A model generated the notes under the pieces. It did not search any database. It worked only from the letters and a program-made list of their open reading frames with translations, and was not told the origin of the DNA. Positions 28,849 through 36,651 of a stretch of 56,264 nucleotides of DNA are shown piece after piece. Numbering within the stretch: the stretch's first letter is position 1; the number at the start of each line of letters is the position of its first letter. A program made the position numbers and the translations under genes. Source of the stretch: Anaerolineae bacterium (GTDB lineage: Bacteria > Chloroflexota > Anaerolineae > UBA4142 > SHND01); contig JAJTXZ010000024.1 in the NCBI GenBank assembly GCA_021463195.1, positions 1-56,264 of the forward strand, read 5' to 3'.

Positions 28849-30108
28849 TTATATCGCGTAAACCACGCGCCCGCGTTTAATCACCATCCGAATCGGATTG
28901 GCGCCGTAACGATACGCGAGATAGCGATAATCAGGCACATCCGCAATCAACACATCCGCGAGTTTCCCTGTTTGCAAAGAACCCACGCGTTCGCCCACGC
29001 CCGACGCGTACGCGGCATTCAACGTCGCGGCGACAATCGCTTCCGCCGTCGTCAATTTTTCATAGCGCGTCGCAATCGCCATCGCCATCGGCATGGATTC
29101 GCACCAACTTGTGCCGGGATTCATATCGCTGCCCAACGCGACGGGAACATTTTCCTCGACGAACGCGCGCCCGTTCGCAAAATCGTGTTTCCCCAAACCG
29201 AACGTCGTCCCCGGCAGCAACACCGCAATCACATTCGCGTCCGCCATCAATTTCATTTCGTCGCGCCGCGTCACCATCAAATGGTCTGCGCTCACCGCGC
29301 CCAATTCCGCCGCCAACGCCGCGCCGCCGAGATTCGCAAATTCGTCCGCGTGAATTTTCAGCGGCATTCCCAATGCGCGCGCGCGTTCCAAAATTCTACG
29401 CGACTGCGCCAAATCAAACGCGCCGTCGTCGCAAAAGGCATCGCAAAACAAATTTCGAATTTCGAATTTCGAATCCCGAATGGCGGGAAGCATTTCTTCC
29501 ACAACCACATCCACAAACTCGTCCGCGCGTCCTTTGTATTCTTCGGGAATCGCGTGCGCGCCGATAAAGGTGGGAATCAAATCGAGCGGATGCGCCGCGT
29601 CGAGTTCGTAAATCGCTTGCAGCATTTTCAATTCCGTCGCGGTGTCGAGACCGTAACCCGTTTTCGCTTCGACAGTGGTCGTGCCGTGCGCCAACATGCG
29701 GTCGAGACGCGCGCGCGTTTCGGCGACGATTTGTTCGAGCGACGCGGCGCGCGTATTCCGCACCGTATTCATAATGCCGCCGCCCGCTTTCAACAATTCC
29801 AAATACGACGCACCGCGCAAACGCATTTCAAATTCATTCGCGCGGTCGCCTGCGAATACGACGTGCGTGTGCGCGTCCACAAAACCGGGCAAAACAATTC
29901 TTCCGCGCGCATCGAGCAATTTCGTTTCGTTTGTCGCCAGCGTGCGAATTTCTTCCGTCGCGCCGACGGCGACAATTTCGCCATCGCGTATCGCCAGCGC
30001 GCCATTTTCGATGATGCCCAATTCGCTTTGCGTTTCGCCGCGTTTCGGCGCGTCGCCCGCGACGGTTACGAGTTGAGAAGCAGAATGGATGATGAGAGAG
30101 TTAGACAT
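28849..30108 (-). CDS. hutI: Imidazolonepropionase
   Basis: 419 aa amidohydrolase. Metal-binding HxH in GFVDAHTHVVFAGDRANEFE; substrate-binding TTTVEAKTGYGLDTATELKML; metal His in KIHADEFANLGGAALA and SADHLMVT; ALGSDMNPGTS near the end. Converts imidazolone-5-propionate to N-formimino-glutamate, the substrate of FtcD in the neighbouring gene. Codons for IRDSKFEIRN (around 29451-29485) come from a heptanucleotide array and insert extra residues into a surface loop before FCDAFCDD. Last gene of a leftward cluster with the PLP decarboxylase (8 bp upstream). Confidence 0.9.
   Translation of the reverse strand: MSNSLIIHSASQLVTVAGDAPKRGETQSELGIIENGALAIRDGEIVAVGATEEIRTLATNETKLLDARGRIVLPGFVDAHTHVVFAGDRANEFEMRLRGASYLELLKAGGGIMNTVRNTRAASLEQIVAETRARLDRMLAHGTTTVEAKTGYGLDTATELKMLQAIYELDAAHPLDLIPTFIGAHAIPEEYKGRADEFVDVVVEEMLPAIRDSKFEIRNLFCDAFCDDGAFDLAQSRRILERARALGMPLKIHADEFANLGGAALAAELGAVSADHLMVTRRDEMKLMADANVIAVLLPGTTFGLGKHDFANGRAFVEENVPVALGSDMNPGTSWCESMPMAMAIATRYEKLTTAEAIVAATLNAAYASGVGERVGSLQTGKLADVLIADVPDYRYLAYRYGANPIRMVIKRGRVVYAI
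29451..29485 (-). repeat. Heptanucleotide array inside hutI
   Basis: Five 7-bp units (plus strand AATTTCG three times, AATCCCG, AATGGCG), i.e. GAAATTC-type units on the coding strand. The 35-bp array is in frame and encodes IRDSKFEIRN-like residues, an insertion relative to typical HutI. Confidence 0.7.
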
Positions 30109-30116
30109 AGGAAAAA

Positions 30117-31556
30117 TTATTTTTCGCCTTCAAGTTCGCGCGCGACCTGTTGAATCAAACGCCACGCTTCCGCGACATGCCGTGCTTGCGTGTTCGTCTG
30201 TCCGACGCACAAGCGCAGCGTGTATTGACCATTCAAGATGGTGTGCGTGAGATAAATGCGCCCGCTGGCGTTCAAGCGTTCCAACAGCTGCCGATTGAAC
30301 GCATCGCCGTTGACGTGACGAAAGCAAACGAGATTGAGCGGCGACGGCGCGACCAATTCAAATTTTTCTGATGCGCGAATCTGCGCCGCGAAATTTTGCG
30401 CCAACGCAATGTGCTGCCGCACGTGATACCGCAAACCTTCGATGCCATAATAGCGCAGCACGAACCACAACTTGAGCGAACGAAAACGCCGCCCGAGCGA
30501 AATTTGCCAATCGCGATAATCAAACACCGCGCCCGATTCGGTCGCTTGATTGCGAAGATATTCCGGCAAGATACTCAGCGCGTTGATCAAGGCAGCACGG
30601 TCGGCGACATAAAAACAATTACAGTCAAAATTCGTAAACATCCACTTGTGCGGATTGAAACTATAGCTGTCGGCAAATTCGACGCCATCGTTCAGAGTTT
30701 GGTACTCGGGACAAATCGCGGCGGTGCCAGACATTGCCGCGTCCACATGCAGCCAAACGCCCGCGTCCCGACAAATTCTGCCGATTTCGGGCAGCGGGTC
30801 GAGCGCGTTCGACGAAGTAGTGCCGATGGTGGCGCACACAAAAAAGGGCACGAGTCCCGCGGCGCGGTCGGTTTGGATTTGTTTTGCGAGTTCATCGGCG
30901 CGCATGGCGAAATTTTCGTCCACCGCGATCAAGCGCAAATTTTCGCGCCCGATGCCGATAATGCCCACGCCTTTTTCGACGGACGAATGAGTTTGCGTCG
31001 AAGCGTACGCGACGAGACGCTCGTTCACGCCGCGCGCGTTGATTTGATATTGCGTAATGCGTTCGCGCGCCGCCAGCAGCGCGCACAGCGCCGCGCTCGA
31101 CGCCGAATCTTGAATCGTGCCGCCGCCCGCAGAATCGGATTTGAATTTACGCGGCAGCGCCAGCGCATCCACCAGCCAATCCAAAACATGCGTCTCGAGT
31201 TCAGTGCACGCCGGACTCGTCGCCCACAACATTCCCTGCACGCCCAAACCGGCGGAAAGCAATTCGGCGAGAATCGAGGGTCCCGATGTGTTGGCGGGAA
31301 AATACGCGAAAAAATTTGGCGACTGCCAATGCGTCACGCCGGGCAATAAATTCTCCACATCGGCGAGAATTTTTTCAAATGCTTCGCCCTGCATCGGCGG
31401 CTCTGGATTCAAGCACGCGCGAATTTCGCCGGGTTTGACCTGCGACAATACCGGAAACGATTCCACGCGCTCGTAATAATCCGCAATCCAATCCACCACC
31501 GCGCGCCCTTGCCGCCGAAATTCGTCGGGGGTCATGTGAAAACTTTTTTGTTCCAT
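30117..31556 (-). CDS. Pyridoxal-dependent decarboxylase (aromatic L-amino acid decarboxylase family)
   Basis: 479 aa from the chosen ATG (an ATG seven codons later is also possible). Group II PLP decarboxylase: LPGVTHWQSPNFFAYFPAN near the N-terminus, TSPACTELETHVLDWLV, and the PLP lysine in FNPHKWMFTNFDCNCFYVAD, closely like aromatic amino acid decarboxylases (NPHKWLLVNFDC). Removes the carboxyl group from Trp, Tyr, Dopa, Phe or possibly His. A GGAG site lies 13 nt before the ATG. It is 22 bp after the cytochrome b5-like frame and 8 bp before hutI; histidine could therefore be a substrate, but the motif favours aromatic amino acids. Confidence 0.85.
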   Translation of the reverse strand: MEQKSFHMTPDEFRRQGRAVVDWIADYYERVESFPVLSQVKPGEIRACLNPEPPMQGEAFEKILADVENLLPGVTHWQSPNFFAYFPANTSGPSILAELLSAGLGVQGMLWATSPACTELETHVLDWLVDALALPRKFKSDSAGGGTIQDSASSAALCALLAARERITQYQINARGVNERLVAYASTQTHSSVEKGVGIIGIGRENLRLIAVDENFAMRADELAKQIQTDRAAGLVPFFVCATIGTTSSNALDPLPEIGRICRDAGVWLHVDAAMSGTAAICPEYQTLNDGVEFADSYSFNPHKWMFTNFDCNCFYVADRAALINALSILPEYLRNQATESGAVFDYRDWQISLGRRFRSLKLWFVLRYYGIEGLRYHVRQHIALAQNFAAQIRASEKFELVAPSPLNLVCFRHVNGDAFNRQLLERLNASGRIYLTHTILNGQYTLRLCVGQTNTQARHVAEAWRLIQQVARELEGEK

Positions 31557-31578
31557 TATCGAAAATTCACTCCACGTA

Positions 31579-31791
31579 TCATATTTTGAGACGTCCGACG
31601 ATTGGGAATTTATGAAACACCAATTCAGTGTGCGGCGCGTCGGCAATCTCATCCGTCAAATCTTGTCCCGCCCAATGCAAATCACGATGCAGCCCGGTGC
31701 GCCAAAACGAGCTCGTCGTTACGTCGTACACCAGACCTTTGTACGCAACTCTCCAGTCTCCAATCGCCAATCTCCAGTCTCCAATCGCCAA
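31579..31791 (-). CDS. Cytochrome b5-like heme-binding domain protein, N-terminally truncated
   Basis: The C-terminal ~55 residues (VAYKGLVYDVTTSSFWRTGL, then HRDLHWAGQDLTDEIADAPH and a final FPIVGRL) match the small bacterial cytochrome b5-like heme/steroid-binding family, including the H-x3-H and APH histidines. The usual first ~20 residues (FTREELAKYNGKDG-type) are missing and replaced by residues encoded by a 7-bp tandem array (LAIGDWRLAIGDW-type). In-frame TTG codons at 31791 and 31770 are preceded by array-derived GGAGA at about 7 nt, so the array may supply both ribosome site and start. Otherwise this is a decaying remnant. Confidence 0.55.
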   Translation of the reverse strand: MAIGDWRLAIGDWRVAYKGLVYDVTTSSFWRTGLHRDLHWAGQDLTDEIADAPHTELVFHKFPIVGRLKI

Positions 31792-31799
31792 TCTCCAGT
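31751..31799 (-). repeat. Heptanucleotide array between DUF1786 and cytochrome b5-like frames
   Basis: Seven perfect-phase units on the plus strand: CTCCAGT, CTCCAAT, CGCCAAT, CTCCAGT, CTCCAAT, CGCCAAT, CTCCAGT (a 21-bp superunit repeated twice and a third). On the coding strand they read GGAGATT / GGCGATT / GGAGACT. The array starts three bases after the DUF1786 stop. Confidence 0.85.
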
Positions 31800-31801
31800 C
31801 T

Positions 31802-32902
31802 CTACGCAACCACCCGCGATTTCGCCAACGCGTTTTCAATCTCATCGCGCGCGTTCGGATTCAAGTCCGCGTACGCGTGCAGCAATCCAAAGTTTCCCGC
31901 CTGCATCATCGCGCCATAGGGGACGGCAAAATACGGTTTCAATTTCGAATGTAACAGCATTGAACGACGCGGACCGGTGACGGCGAGAAAATTCAAATCC
32001 TGCGCGCGTGCGTCAAAGATGACCGCGCCGTGGCCTTGCGAATCAAACACCGCCTCGTTCGTCAATGTGCCGTTCGCCAATTCGCGTAGAAAATTTTCCA
32101 ACTGCGCCGGTTTCAATTCGCCGCTATGATGTTCAAAGACGCCCGTAATTTTTCCGTCGGTGAAACGAAACGCGAGCGCGTGAAAATTTCCCAGATTCGC
32201 AACGATTGCGTTTTTGTGACCGGCAACAACATCATCATCCATCGCGCCGCGCACAGCCGCGGGCGCCGTGTCCATCACCATCAACGGCGCGTCCGCATTC
32301 ACGCTATTTGCGACTGCGTACATCCGCGTCAAGCGTTCGGGAATATCATCGCGCATGAACGCAAAGCCCGAAAGTTTTCCCGTCGCGCGGATTCGCTCCG
32401 CGAGAAATTCAAAACGAAAAATGCGGTCGCTCACGCCCGGCGGCGCGTTGCCGTGATCGAAAACGGCGACCGCGAGCGCGTCAAATTCCAACGCGACGCC
32501 AAACGCTTCGAACGCGCGCTGAATCGCTTCCAAATCCACATCGCGCATTTCGACACGCGCCGCATTTATTTTTTTTGCTTCATCGTCGCTCACAACACGA
32601 ATGCCCGACGCTTCCACTTTGTCCAATTCGTCATTGAAACTCAACGCGGCATCACGCGTCGCATAGATTGGCAGTCCCGCGCGGATATGCGCTTCCGCCG
32701 CCCAACTGTTTGGACCGCCACCCATGATTGAACCTGTTAGCAAAACTGTTTCGCCGCGTTGCGTCGCCGCGCGAATCTGATTCGCCACCAATACCGTTGG
32801 CGATGGCATGATGAGTTGCAAACAATTTTCGATTTCGGTGGTGGAATCGAACAACAAAATATCTTGCGTGCCGGTGCCAATATCAATGCAGAGAATTTTC
32901 AT
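31802..32902 (-). CDS. DUF1786 family protein (ASKHA-like fold)
   Basis: 366 aa. MKILCIDIGTGTQDILLFD is the phosphate-1-like loop of an actin/hexokinase-type ATPase, and IVANLGNFHALAFRF resembles the phosphate-2 region. GSIMGGGPNSWAA and FDHGNAPPGVSDR are landmarks of DUF1786, which databases sometimes label pyruvate-formate-lyase-activating-like without evidence. Function unknown; a nucleotide-dependent role is plausible. First gene of the leftward cluster with the cytochrome b5-like frame, the decarboxylase and hutI. Confidence 0.75.
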   Translation of the reverse strand: MKILCIDIGTGTQDILLFDSTTEIENCLQLIMPSPTVLVANQIRAATQRGETVLLTGSIMGGGPNSWAAEAHIRAGLPIYATRDAALSFNDELDKVEASGIRVVSDDEAKKINAARVEMRDVDLEAIQRAFEAFGVALEFDALAVAVFDHGNAPPGVSDRIFRFEFLAERIRATGKLSGFAFMRDDIPERLTRMYAVANSVNADAPLMVMDTAPAAVRGAMDDDVVAGHKNAIVANLGNFHALAFRFTDGKITGVFEHHSGELKPAQLENFLRELANGTLTNEAVFDSQGHGAVIFDARAQDLNFLAVTGPRRSMLLHSKLKPYFAVPYGAMMQAGNFGLLHAYADLNPNARDEIENALAKSRVVA

Positions 32903-32959
32903 ACAAAGACATTATATCCAAAAAAGAGATAAAGGTTGTGTTGTTTCCTTGCGTTCAAT

Positions 32960-32987
32960 TTGACGCGATTCGCAAAGGGGATAGAAT
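32960..32987 (+). promoter_or_regulatory. Predicted promoter TTGACG-16-TAGAAT for the ABC importer
   Basis: TTGACG at 32960-32965 and TAGAAT at 32982-32987. Inverted ATTCGC / GCGAAT copies flank the spacer (about 32968-32973 and 32988-32993), a possible operator. The expected start near 32994 coincides with the ATG of a 33-codon ORF. Confidence 0.5.
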
Positions 32988-32992
32988 CGCGA

Positions 32993-33094
32993 ATGTTTCG
33001 ACCTATGCAAGAATCCAATCTAGCCGAAGCAGATAGTACCAATCCGCAGCGCGGAACGTTTGCCGCGCGCCTCCTCGTCCGTAAGCTCTCTTGA
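32993..33094 (+). CDS. Possible 33-aa leader peptide before the ABC importer
   Basis: ATG TTT CGA CCT… encodes MFRPMQESNLAEADSTNPQR then GTFAARLLVRKLS. It would be translated from a leaderless transcript because the -10 box is only five bases upstream. It ends 47 bp before the permease start. It could be a leader peptide, a fortuitous frame, or part of an untranslated regulatory leader. Confidence 0.3.
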   Translation: MFRPMQESNLAEADSTNPQRGTFAARLLVRKLS

Positions 33095-33141
33095 CGCACG
33101 GGCGCCGCGCGACGTTTGCGCGCTGCGTTCAAGGAGGTCTC

Positions 33142-34866
33142 GTGCGTCGTCGAATCCTTACGCCCTCTGTCATACCGGGTCCTGCGCTCAACGTATCGGA
33201 TGCGCTCATCGTCGTCGGTGTTCTCGCGCTCCTCGCGTTTGGCATTTTTCTCGCGCTCGGCGCGCCTGCCGAGGTGCAAGGACCCGAAATCAATCTCTCG
33301 CCTGCCTATTTGCCTTGGTACGCGACGTTTTCATTGACGCGCATGTTTGTCGCGTACGTTTTGTCCATCTTGTTCACGCTGGGAGTAGCATCCGCCGCCG
33401 CGCGCAACCAGACGGCGGAAAAAATCATCTTGCCGATTTTGGATATTTTGCAATCGGTTCCCATTCTTTCCTTTCTCCCCGTTGTCGTCTTGTCGCTCAC
33501 CGCGCTTTTGCCCGAAAATTTCGCGTTGGAATTGGGCGCGGTGATTTTGATTTTCACCAGTCAGGTGTGGAACCTCACCTTTAGTTTTTATCAATCGCTC
33601 AAAACATCGCCGACCGATTTGGGCGAAGCGTCAACAATTTTTCGTTTTAATCCATGGCAGCGCTTTCGGACGCTCGGCTTGCCCTTTGGCGCGATTCCGT
33701 TGGTGTGGAACAGCATGATGAGTTGGGCGGGCGGCTGGTTCTTTTTAATGGCGGCGGAAACTTTTACCGTCGGCGAACGCGATTATCGCCTCCCGGGCTT
33801 GGGTTCGTACTTGCAATCCGCCGCCGACCAAGCAAACATCGGAGCGATTTTATGGGGTCTCGTCGCGTTGATTGGAATTATCATCGTTCTCGACCAATTT
33901 ATTTGGCGCCCGCTTTTGGCATGGGCAGATCGTTTCAAAGTCGAGATGGTCGAATCGGATGACCCGCCGACGGCATGGTTTTATGATGTGTGGCAGCGCG
34001 CGCGCGTGGCGAAATGGTGGCGGCAAAGCGTGGTCAATCCTCTGACAGAACGGTTCGACCAACGCGTCGCGCAAAGTCTGCGCGCGCGCGAGGAAAACGC
34101 AAGCGCCGCCAATGTATCAAAGAATCGGATAGTTCGATGGGTTCTGCTCGCGCTCGTCGCGGGATTTTTGCTGTGGGGCGCGTACAGCGCGCTGCTATTG
34201 CTCGCGCGCGTGACGCCGACAGAATGGAGTCAAATCGCCATTGGCGCGGGCGCGTCGTTCCTGCGCGTATTGGTGGCATTGACCATCGCGTTGATTTGGA
34301 CCGTTCCTGTCGGCGTCGCGATTGGGATGAATCCGCGTCTCGCGCGTGTGCTACAGCCGATTGTTCAAGTAACCGCATCGGTTCCGGCGACGGCGCTATT
34401 TCCCGTCATCGTTTTGATGTTGATTCAAAGCGGCGGCGGTTTGAATCTTGCCGCGATTTTGTTAATGCTCTTGGGAACGCAATGGTATCTCTTGTTCAAT
34501 ATCATCGCCGGCGCGGCAGCCATTCCGCGCGATTTAGTGTACACCGCCGAGACGTTGGGTTTGCGCGGGTGGGAACGCTGGCGCACGATGATTTTGCCCG
34601 CGATTTTTCCGTACTTGATTACAGGCATGATTACCGCCGCGGGCGGTTGTTGGAACGCCACCATCGTCGCCGAATATGTGACCTTTGGCGGCGAAACGTA
34701 TTACGCGACAGGGCTTGGCGCGGAAATCGCGCGCGCGACGGCAGCGGGAAATTATCCAATGTTGTTCGGCGCGACCTTGACGATGATTCTGATTGTCGTC
34801 GCGTTCAATCGGCTTTTTTGGCGGCGCTTGTACCGCATTGCGGAAGAACGGTATCGGATGGATTGA
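33142..34866 (+). CDS. ABC transporter permease with two fused membrane domains (NitT/TauT type)
   Basis: 574 aa. GTG start with AAGGAGG 5 nt upstream. Two homologous permease halves, each with the cytoplasmic coupling (EAA) loop: LGEASTIFRFNPWQRFRTLGLP in the first and YTAETLGLRGWERWRTMILP in the second. Roughly six membrane segments per half are separated by a charged linker (around residues 260-345, DRFKVEMVESDDPPTAWF…). Such double permeases belong to the nitrate/sulfonate/taurine branch and pair with one ATPase. No substrate-binding protein gene lies nearby. Confidence 0.88.
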   Translation: MRRRILTPSVIPGPALNVSDALIVVGVLALLAFGIFLALGAPAEVQGPEINLSPAYLPWYATFSLTRMFVAYVLSILFTLGVASAAARNQTAEKIILPILDILQSVPILSFLPVVVLSLTALLPENFALELGAVILIFTSQVWNLTFSFYQSLKTSPTDLGEASTIFRFNPWQRFRTLGLPFGAIPLVWNSMMSWAGGWFFLMAAETFTVGERDYRLPGLGSYLQSAADQANIGAILWGLVALIGIIIVLDQFIWRPLLAWADRFKVEMVESDDPPTAWFYDVWQRARVAKWWRQSVVNPLTERFDQRVAQSLRAREENASAANVSKNRIVRWVLLALVAGFLLWGAYSALLLLARVTPTEWSQIAIGAGASFLRVLVALTIALIWTVPVGVAIGMNPRLARVLQPIVQVTASVPATALFPVIVLMLIQSGGGLNLAAILLMLLGTQWYLLFNIIAGAAAIPRDLVYTAETLGLRGWERWRTMILPAIFPYLITGMITAAGGCWNATIVAEYVTFGGETYYATGLGAEIARATAAGNYPMLFGATLTMILIVVAFNRLFWRRLYRIAEERYRMD

Positions 34867-34956
34867 GATTAGAGATTAGAGATTGGAGATTTTGGATTTA
34901 TGATTTGCGATTTTTAAATTGAAATCAAAAATCATAAATCTAAAATCAAAAATTTA
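34865..34956. repeat. Two opposed heptanucleotide arrays between the permease and ATPase genes
   Basis: Plus-strand units 34865-34913: GAGATTA, GAGATTA, GAGATTG, GAGATTT, TGGATTT, ATGATTT, GCGATTT. Opposite-strand units 34922-34956 read TTGATTT, ATGATTT, TAGATTT, TTGATTT and a partial unit. The two arrays form a long imperfect hairpin (GATTTATGATT against AATCATAAATC). The array starts at the last base pair of the permease stop codon. Confidence 0.8.
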
Positions 34957-34970
34957 CTTGCGAATATAAC

Positions 34971-36287
34971 ATGATGAATCAAAACAACGTTCTCGTCGAA
35001 CTCAAAGGCATTAGCAAAAATTATGGGCAGGGACAACGCGAGACGCGCGCGGTCGAAAATGTCAATTTCAATATTCACGACGGCGAATTCGTCGCGCTGT
35101 TGGGACCATCGGGCTGCGGCAAATCCACTTTGCTCCGCATGATTACGGGGCTGATGCCGCCGAGCGAAGGCGAAATTTTGTATCGCGGCGAACCGTTGCG
35201 CGGGGTGAATGAACACGCGACGATTGTGTTCCAAACGTTTGCGTTATTTCCGTGGCTCACGGTGCAAACCAATGTCGAAGTCGCGCTGAAAGCGCGCGAC
35301 GTGGAACCAAACGCGCGCCGCGAACGCGCGCTCAAGCTGCTCGATCTTGTGGGGCTGGACGGTTTCGAATCGGCGTATCCGCGCGAACTTTCGGGCGGGA
35401 TGCGCCAAAAGGTTGGCTTTGCGCGCGCGTTGGCGGTGGAACCCGAACTGCTGTGTTTGGATGAACCATTCAGCGCGCTCGATGTGCTTTCCGCTGAATC
35501 GCTGCGCGGCGAGTTGATGGAGTTGTGGTCGAGCAAGGCGCTGCCGACGCGCGCGATCTTGTTGGTGAGCCACAATATCGAAGAGGCAGTGTTGATGGCG
35601 GACCGCATTATTGTGATGGACAAAGACCCGGGACGCGTTGTCGCAGAGATACCCGTCAACTTGGCGCAGCCGCGTCAACGCAAAGCTTTGCATGTTCTCG
35701 CGATGGTGGACCGCGTGTATGCGGCGGTCGCAGGCGAAACGCCGAGCGAATCGAAAGAGCTCATCGGGACCGCGCCGGGCGAAGGGGGCAAGACACAAAT
35801 GCTGCCGCACGCGCCGATTAACGCGATCGCGGGTTTGATGGAGTTTCTCGCGGAAGAGGGCAAGCGCGCGGATTTGTATATTGTCGGAGAAAAATTGGGG
35901 ATGGAGCTGGACGAATTTTTGCCCGCCGTCGAAGCCGTCGAACTGTTGGGCATGGCGACGCTGCGCGGCGGCGACATCGAACTCACGTCATTGGGCGAAA
36001 CATTCGCGGCGACGACGATTTTGGCGCGCAAAGAAATTTTCGCGCAACGCATTCGGCATCTGCCCATGTTCCAGTGGATCGAACAAGAATTACGCAAAGT
36101 GTCCAGCCAGCGGTTGCCGCAAGAATTTTTTCTGGACGTGTTGGAAAAAGAATTCACGCCGGTCGAAGCCGAACGGCAGCTGGATTTCGCCATCAACTGG
36201 GGACGCTATGCCGAACTCTTTGAATTTGACGATGACCGCGACGAGCTGTATCTCACGACAAATGGCGCGCAAGAGCTGCCCGTATAA
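34971..36287 (+). CDS. ABC transporter ATPase with C-terminal AAA-associated domain
   Basis: 438 aa. Residues 1-250: nitrate/sulfonate-type ATPase with Walker A GPSGCGKST, Q-loop FQTFALFPWLTV, signature ELSGGMRQKVG, Walker B LLCLDEPFSALD and H-loop VSHNIEEA. Residues ~290-430 form an extra domain (INAIAGLMEFLAEEGKRADLY … LPMFQWIEQELRKVSS … LDFAINWGRYAELFEFD) known as the AAA-associated C-terminal domain of this branch, probably regulatory. Partner of the fused permease immediately upstream. Substrate cannot be deduced. Confidence 0.88.
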   Translation: MMNQNNVLVELKGISKNYGQGQRETRAVENVNFNIHDGEFVALLGPSGCGKSTLLRMITGLMPPSEGEILYRGEPLRGVNEHATIVFQTFALFPWLTVQTNVEVALKARDVEPNARRERALKLLDLVGLDGFESAYPRELSGGMRQKVGFARALAVEPELLCLDEPFSALDVLSAESLRGELMELWSSKALPTRAILLVSHNIEEAVLMADRIIVMDKDPGRVVAEIPVNLAQPRQRKALHVLAMVDRVYAAVAGETPSESKELIGTAPGEGGKTQMLPHAPINAIAGLMEFLAEEGKRADLYIVGEKLGMELDEFLPAVEAVELLGMATLRGGDIELTSLGETFAATTILARKEIFAQRIRHLPMFQWIEQELRKVSSQRLPQEFFLDVLEKEFTPVEAERQLDFAINWGRYAELFEFDDDRDELYLTTNGAQELPV

Positions 36288-36293
36288 AAAAAT

Positions 36294-36470
36294 TTAGGGC
36301 GCAGCTTGGCGCTCATCTTCATTTTGGCTTGGCGGCGGACGCGTTTCACGCAGCGCCGCCGCCAAGCGTTCCAGCTTGGCGTTCAATGCGCGCAATGCGC
36401 GCCAGGCGCGCCATACGACAATCAAGGCGCCTAATGACAGCGCCGCCGAGCCAAGTTCAAGCCAGGGCAT
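36294..36470 (-). CDS. 58-aa membrane-anchored small protein
   Basis: Reads MPWLELGSAALSLGALIVVW as an N-terminal membrane segment, then an amphipathic basic helix (RAWRALRALNAKLERLAAAL) and a Pro/Glu-rich tail. AAGGA lies 6 nt before the ATG. The topology resembles small single-span coiled-coil proteins; family not recognised. Antisense to nothing and convergent with the ABC ATPase gene, whose stop is 7 bp away. Confidence 0.6.
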   Translation of the reverse strand: MPWLELGSAALSLGALIVVWRAWRALRALNAKLERLAAALRETRPPPSQNEDERQAAP

Positions 36471-36608
36471 CTTTATTCCTTGCAGGTATGATTCGTCGAA
36501 ATTCTAAAACAAAGAAATACACCATGCAAATAGACTTGCGCGTCACAAGGCGCGTTAGACGATTATTTTAACGTTTTACATGGCGCGCGACGCGTATCTT
36601 ATAATCTT

Positions 36609-36641
36609 TTGACGTTCAGCGCGCCGCGCGCATGTTATAAT
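36609..36641 (+). promoter_or_regulatory. Predicted extended -10 promoter of moaA
   Basis: TGTTATAAT (36633-36641) is a TGn extended -10. TTGACG at 36609-36614 is 21 bp upstream, too far for a normal -35. A second TATAAT lies at 36600-36605. The expected start, about 36648, is only four bases before the ATG of moaA. Confidence 0.5.
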
Positions 36642-36651
36642 TTTGAACGCT

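Noticed and set aside
33000-33141. Riboswitch in the leader of the ABC permease
   Set aside because: No match to TPP, cobalamin, SAM or other motif that I could recognise; a leader peptide is an equally simple reading.
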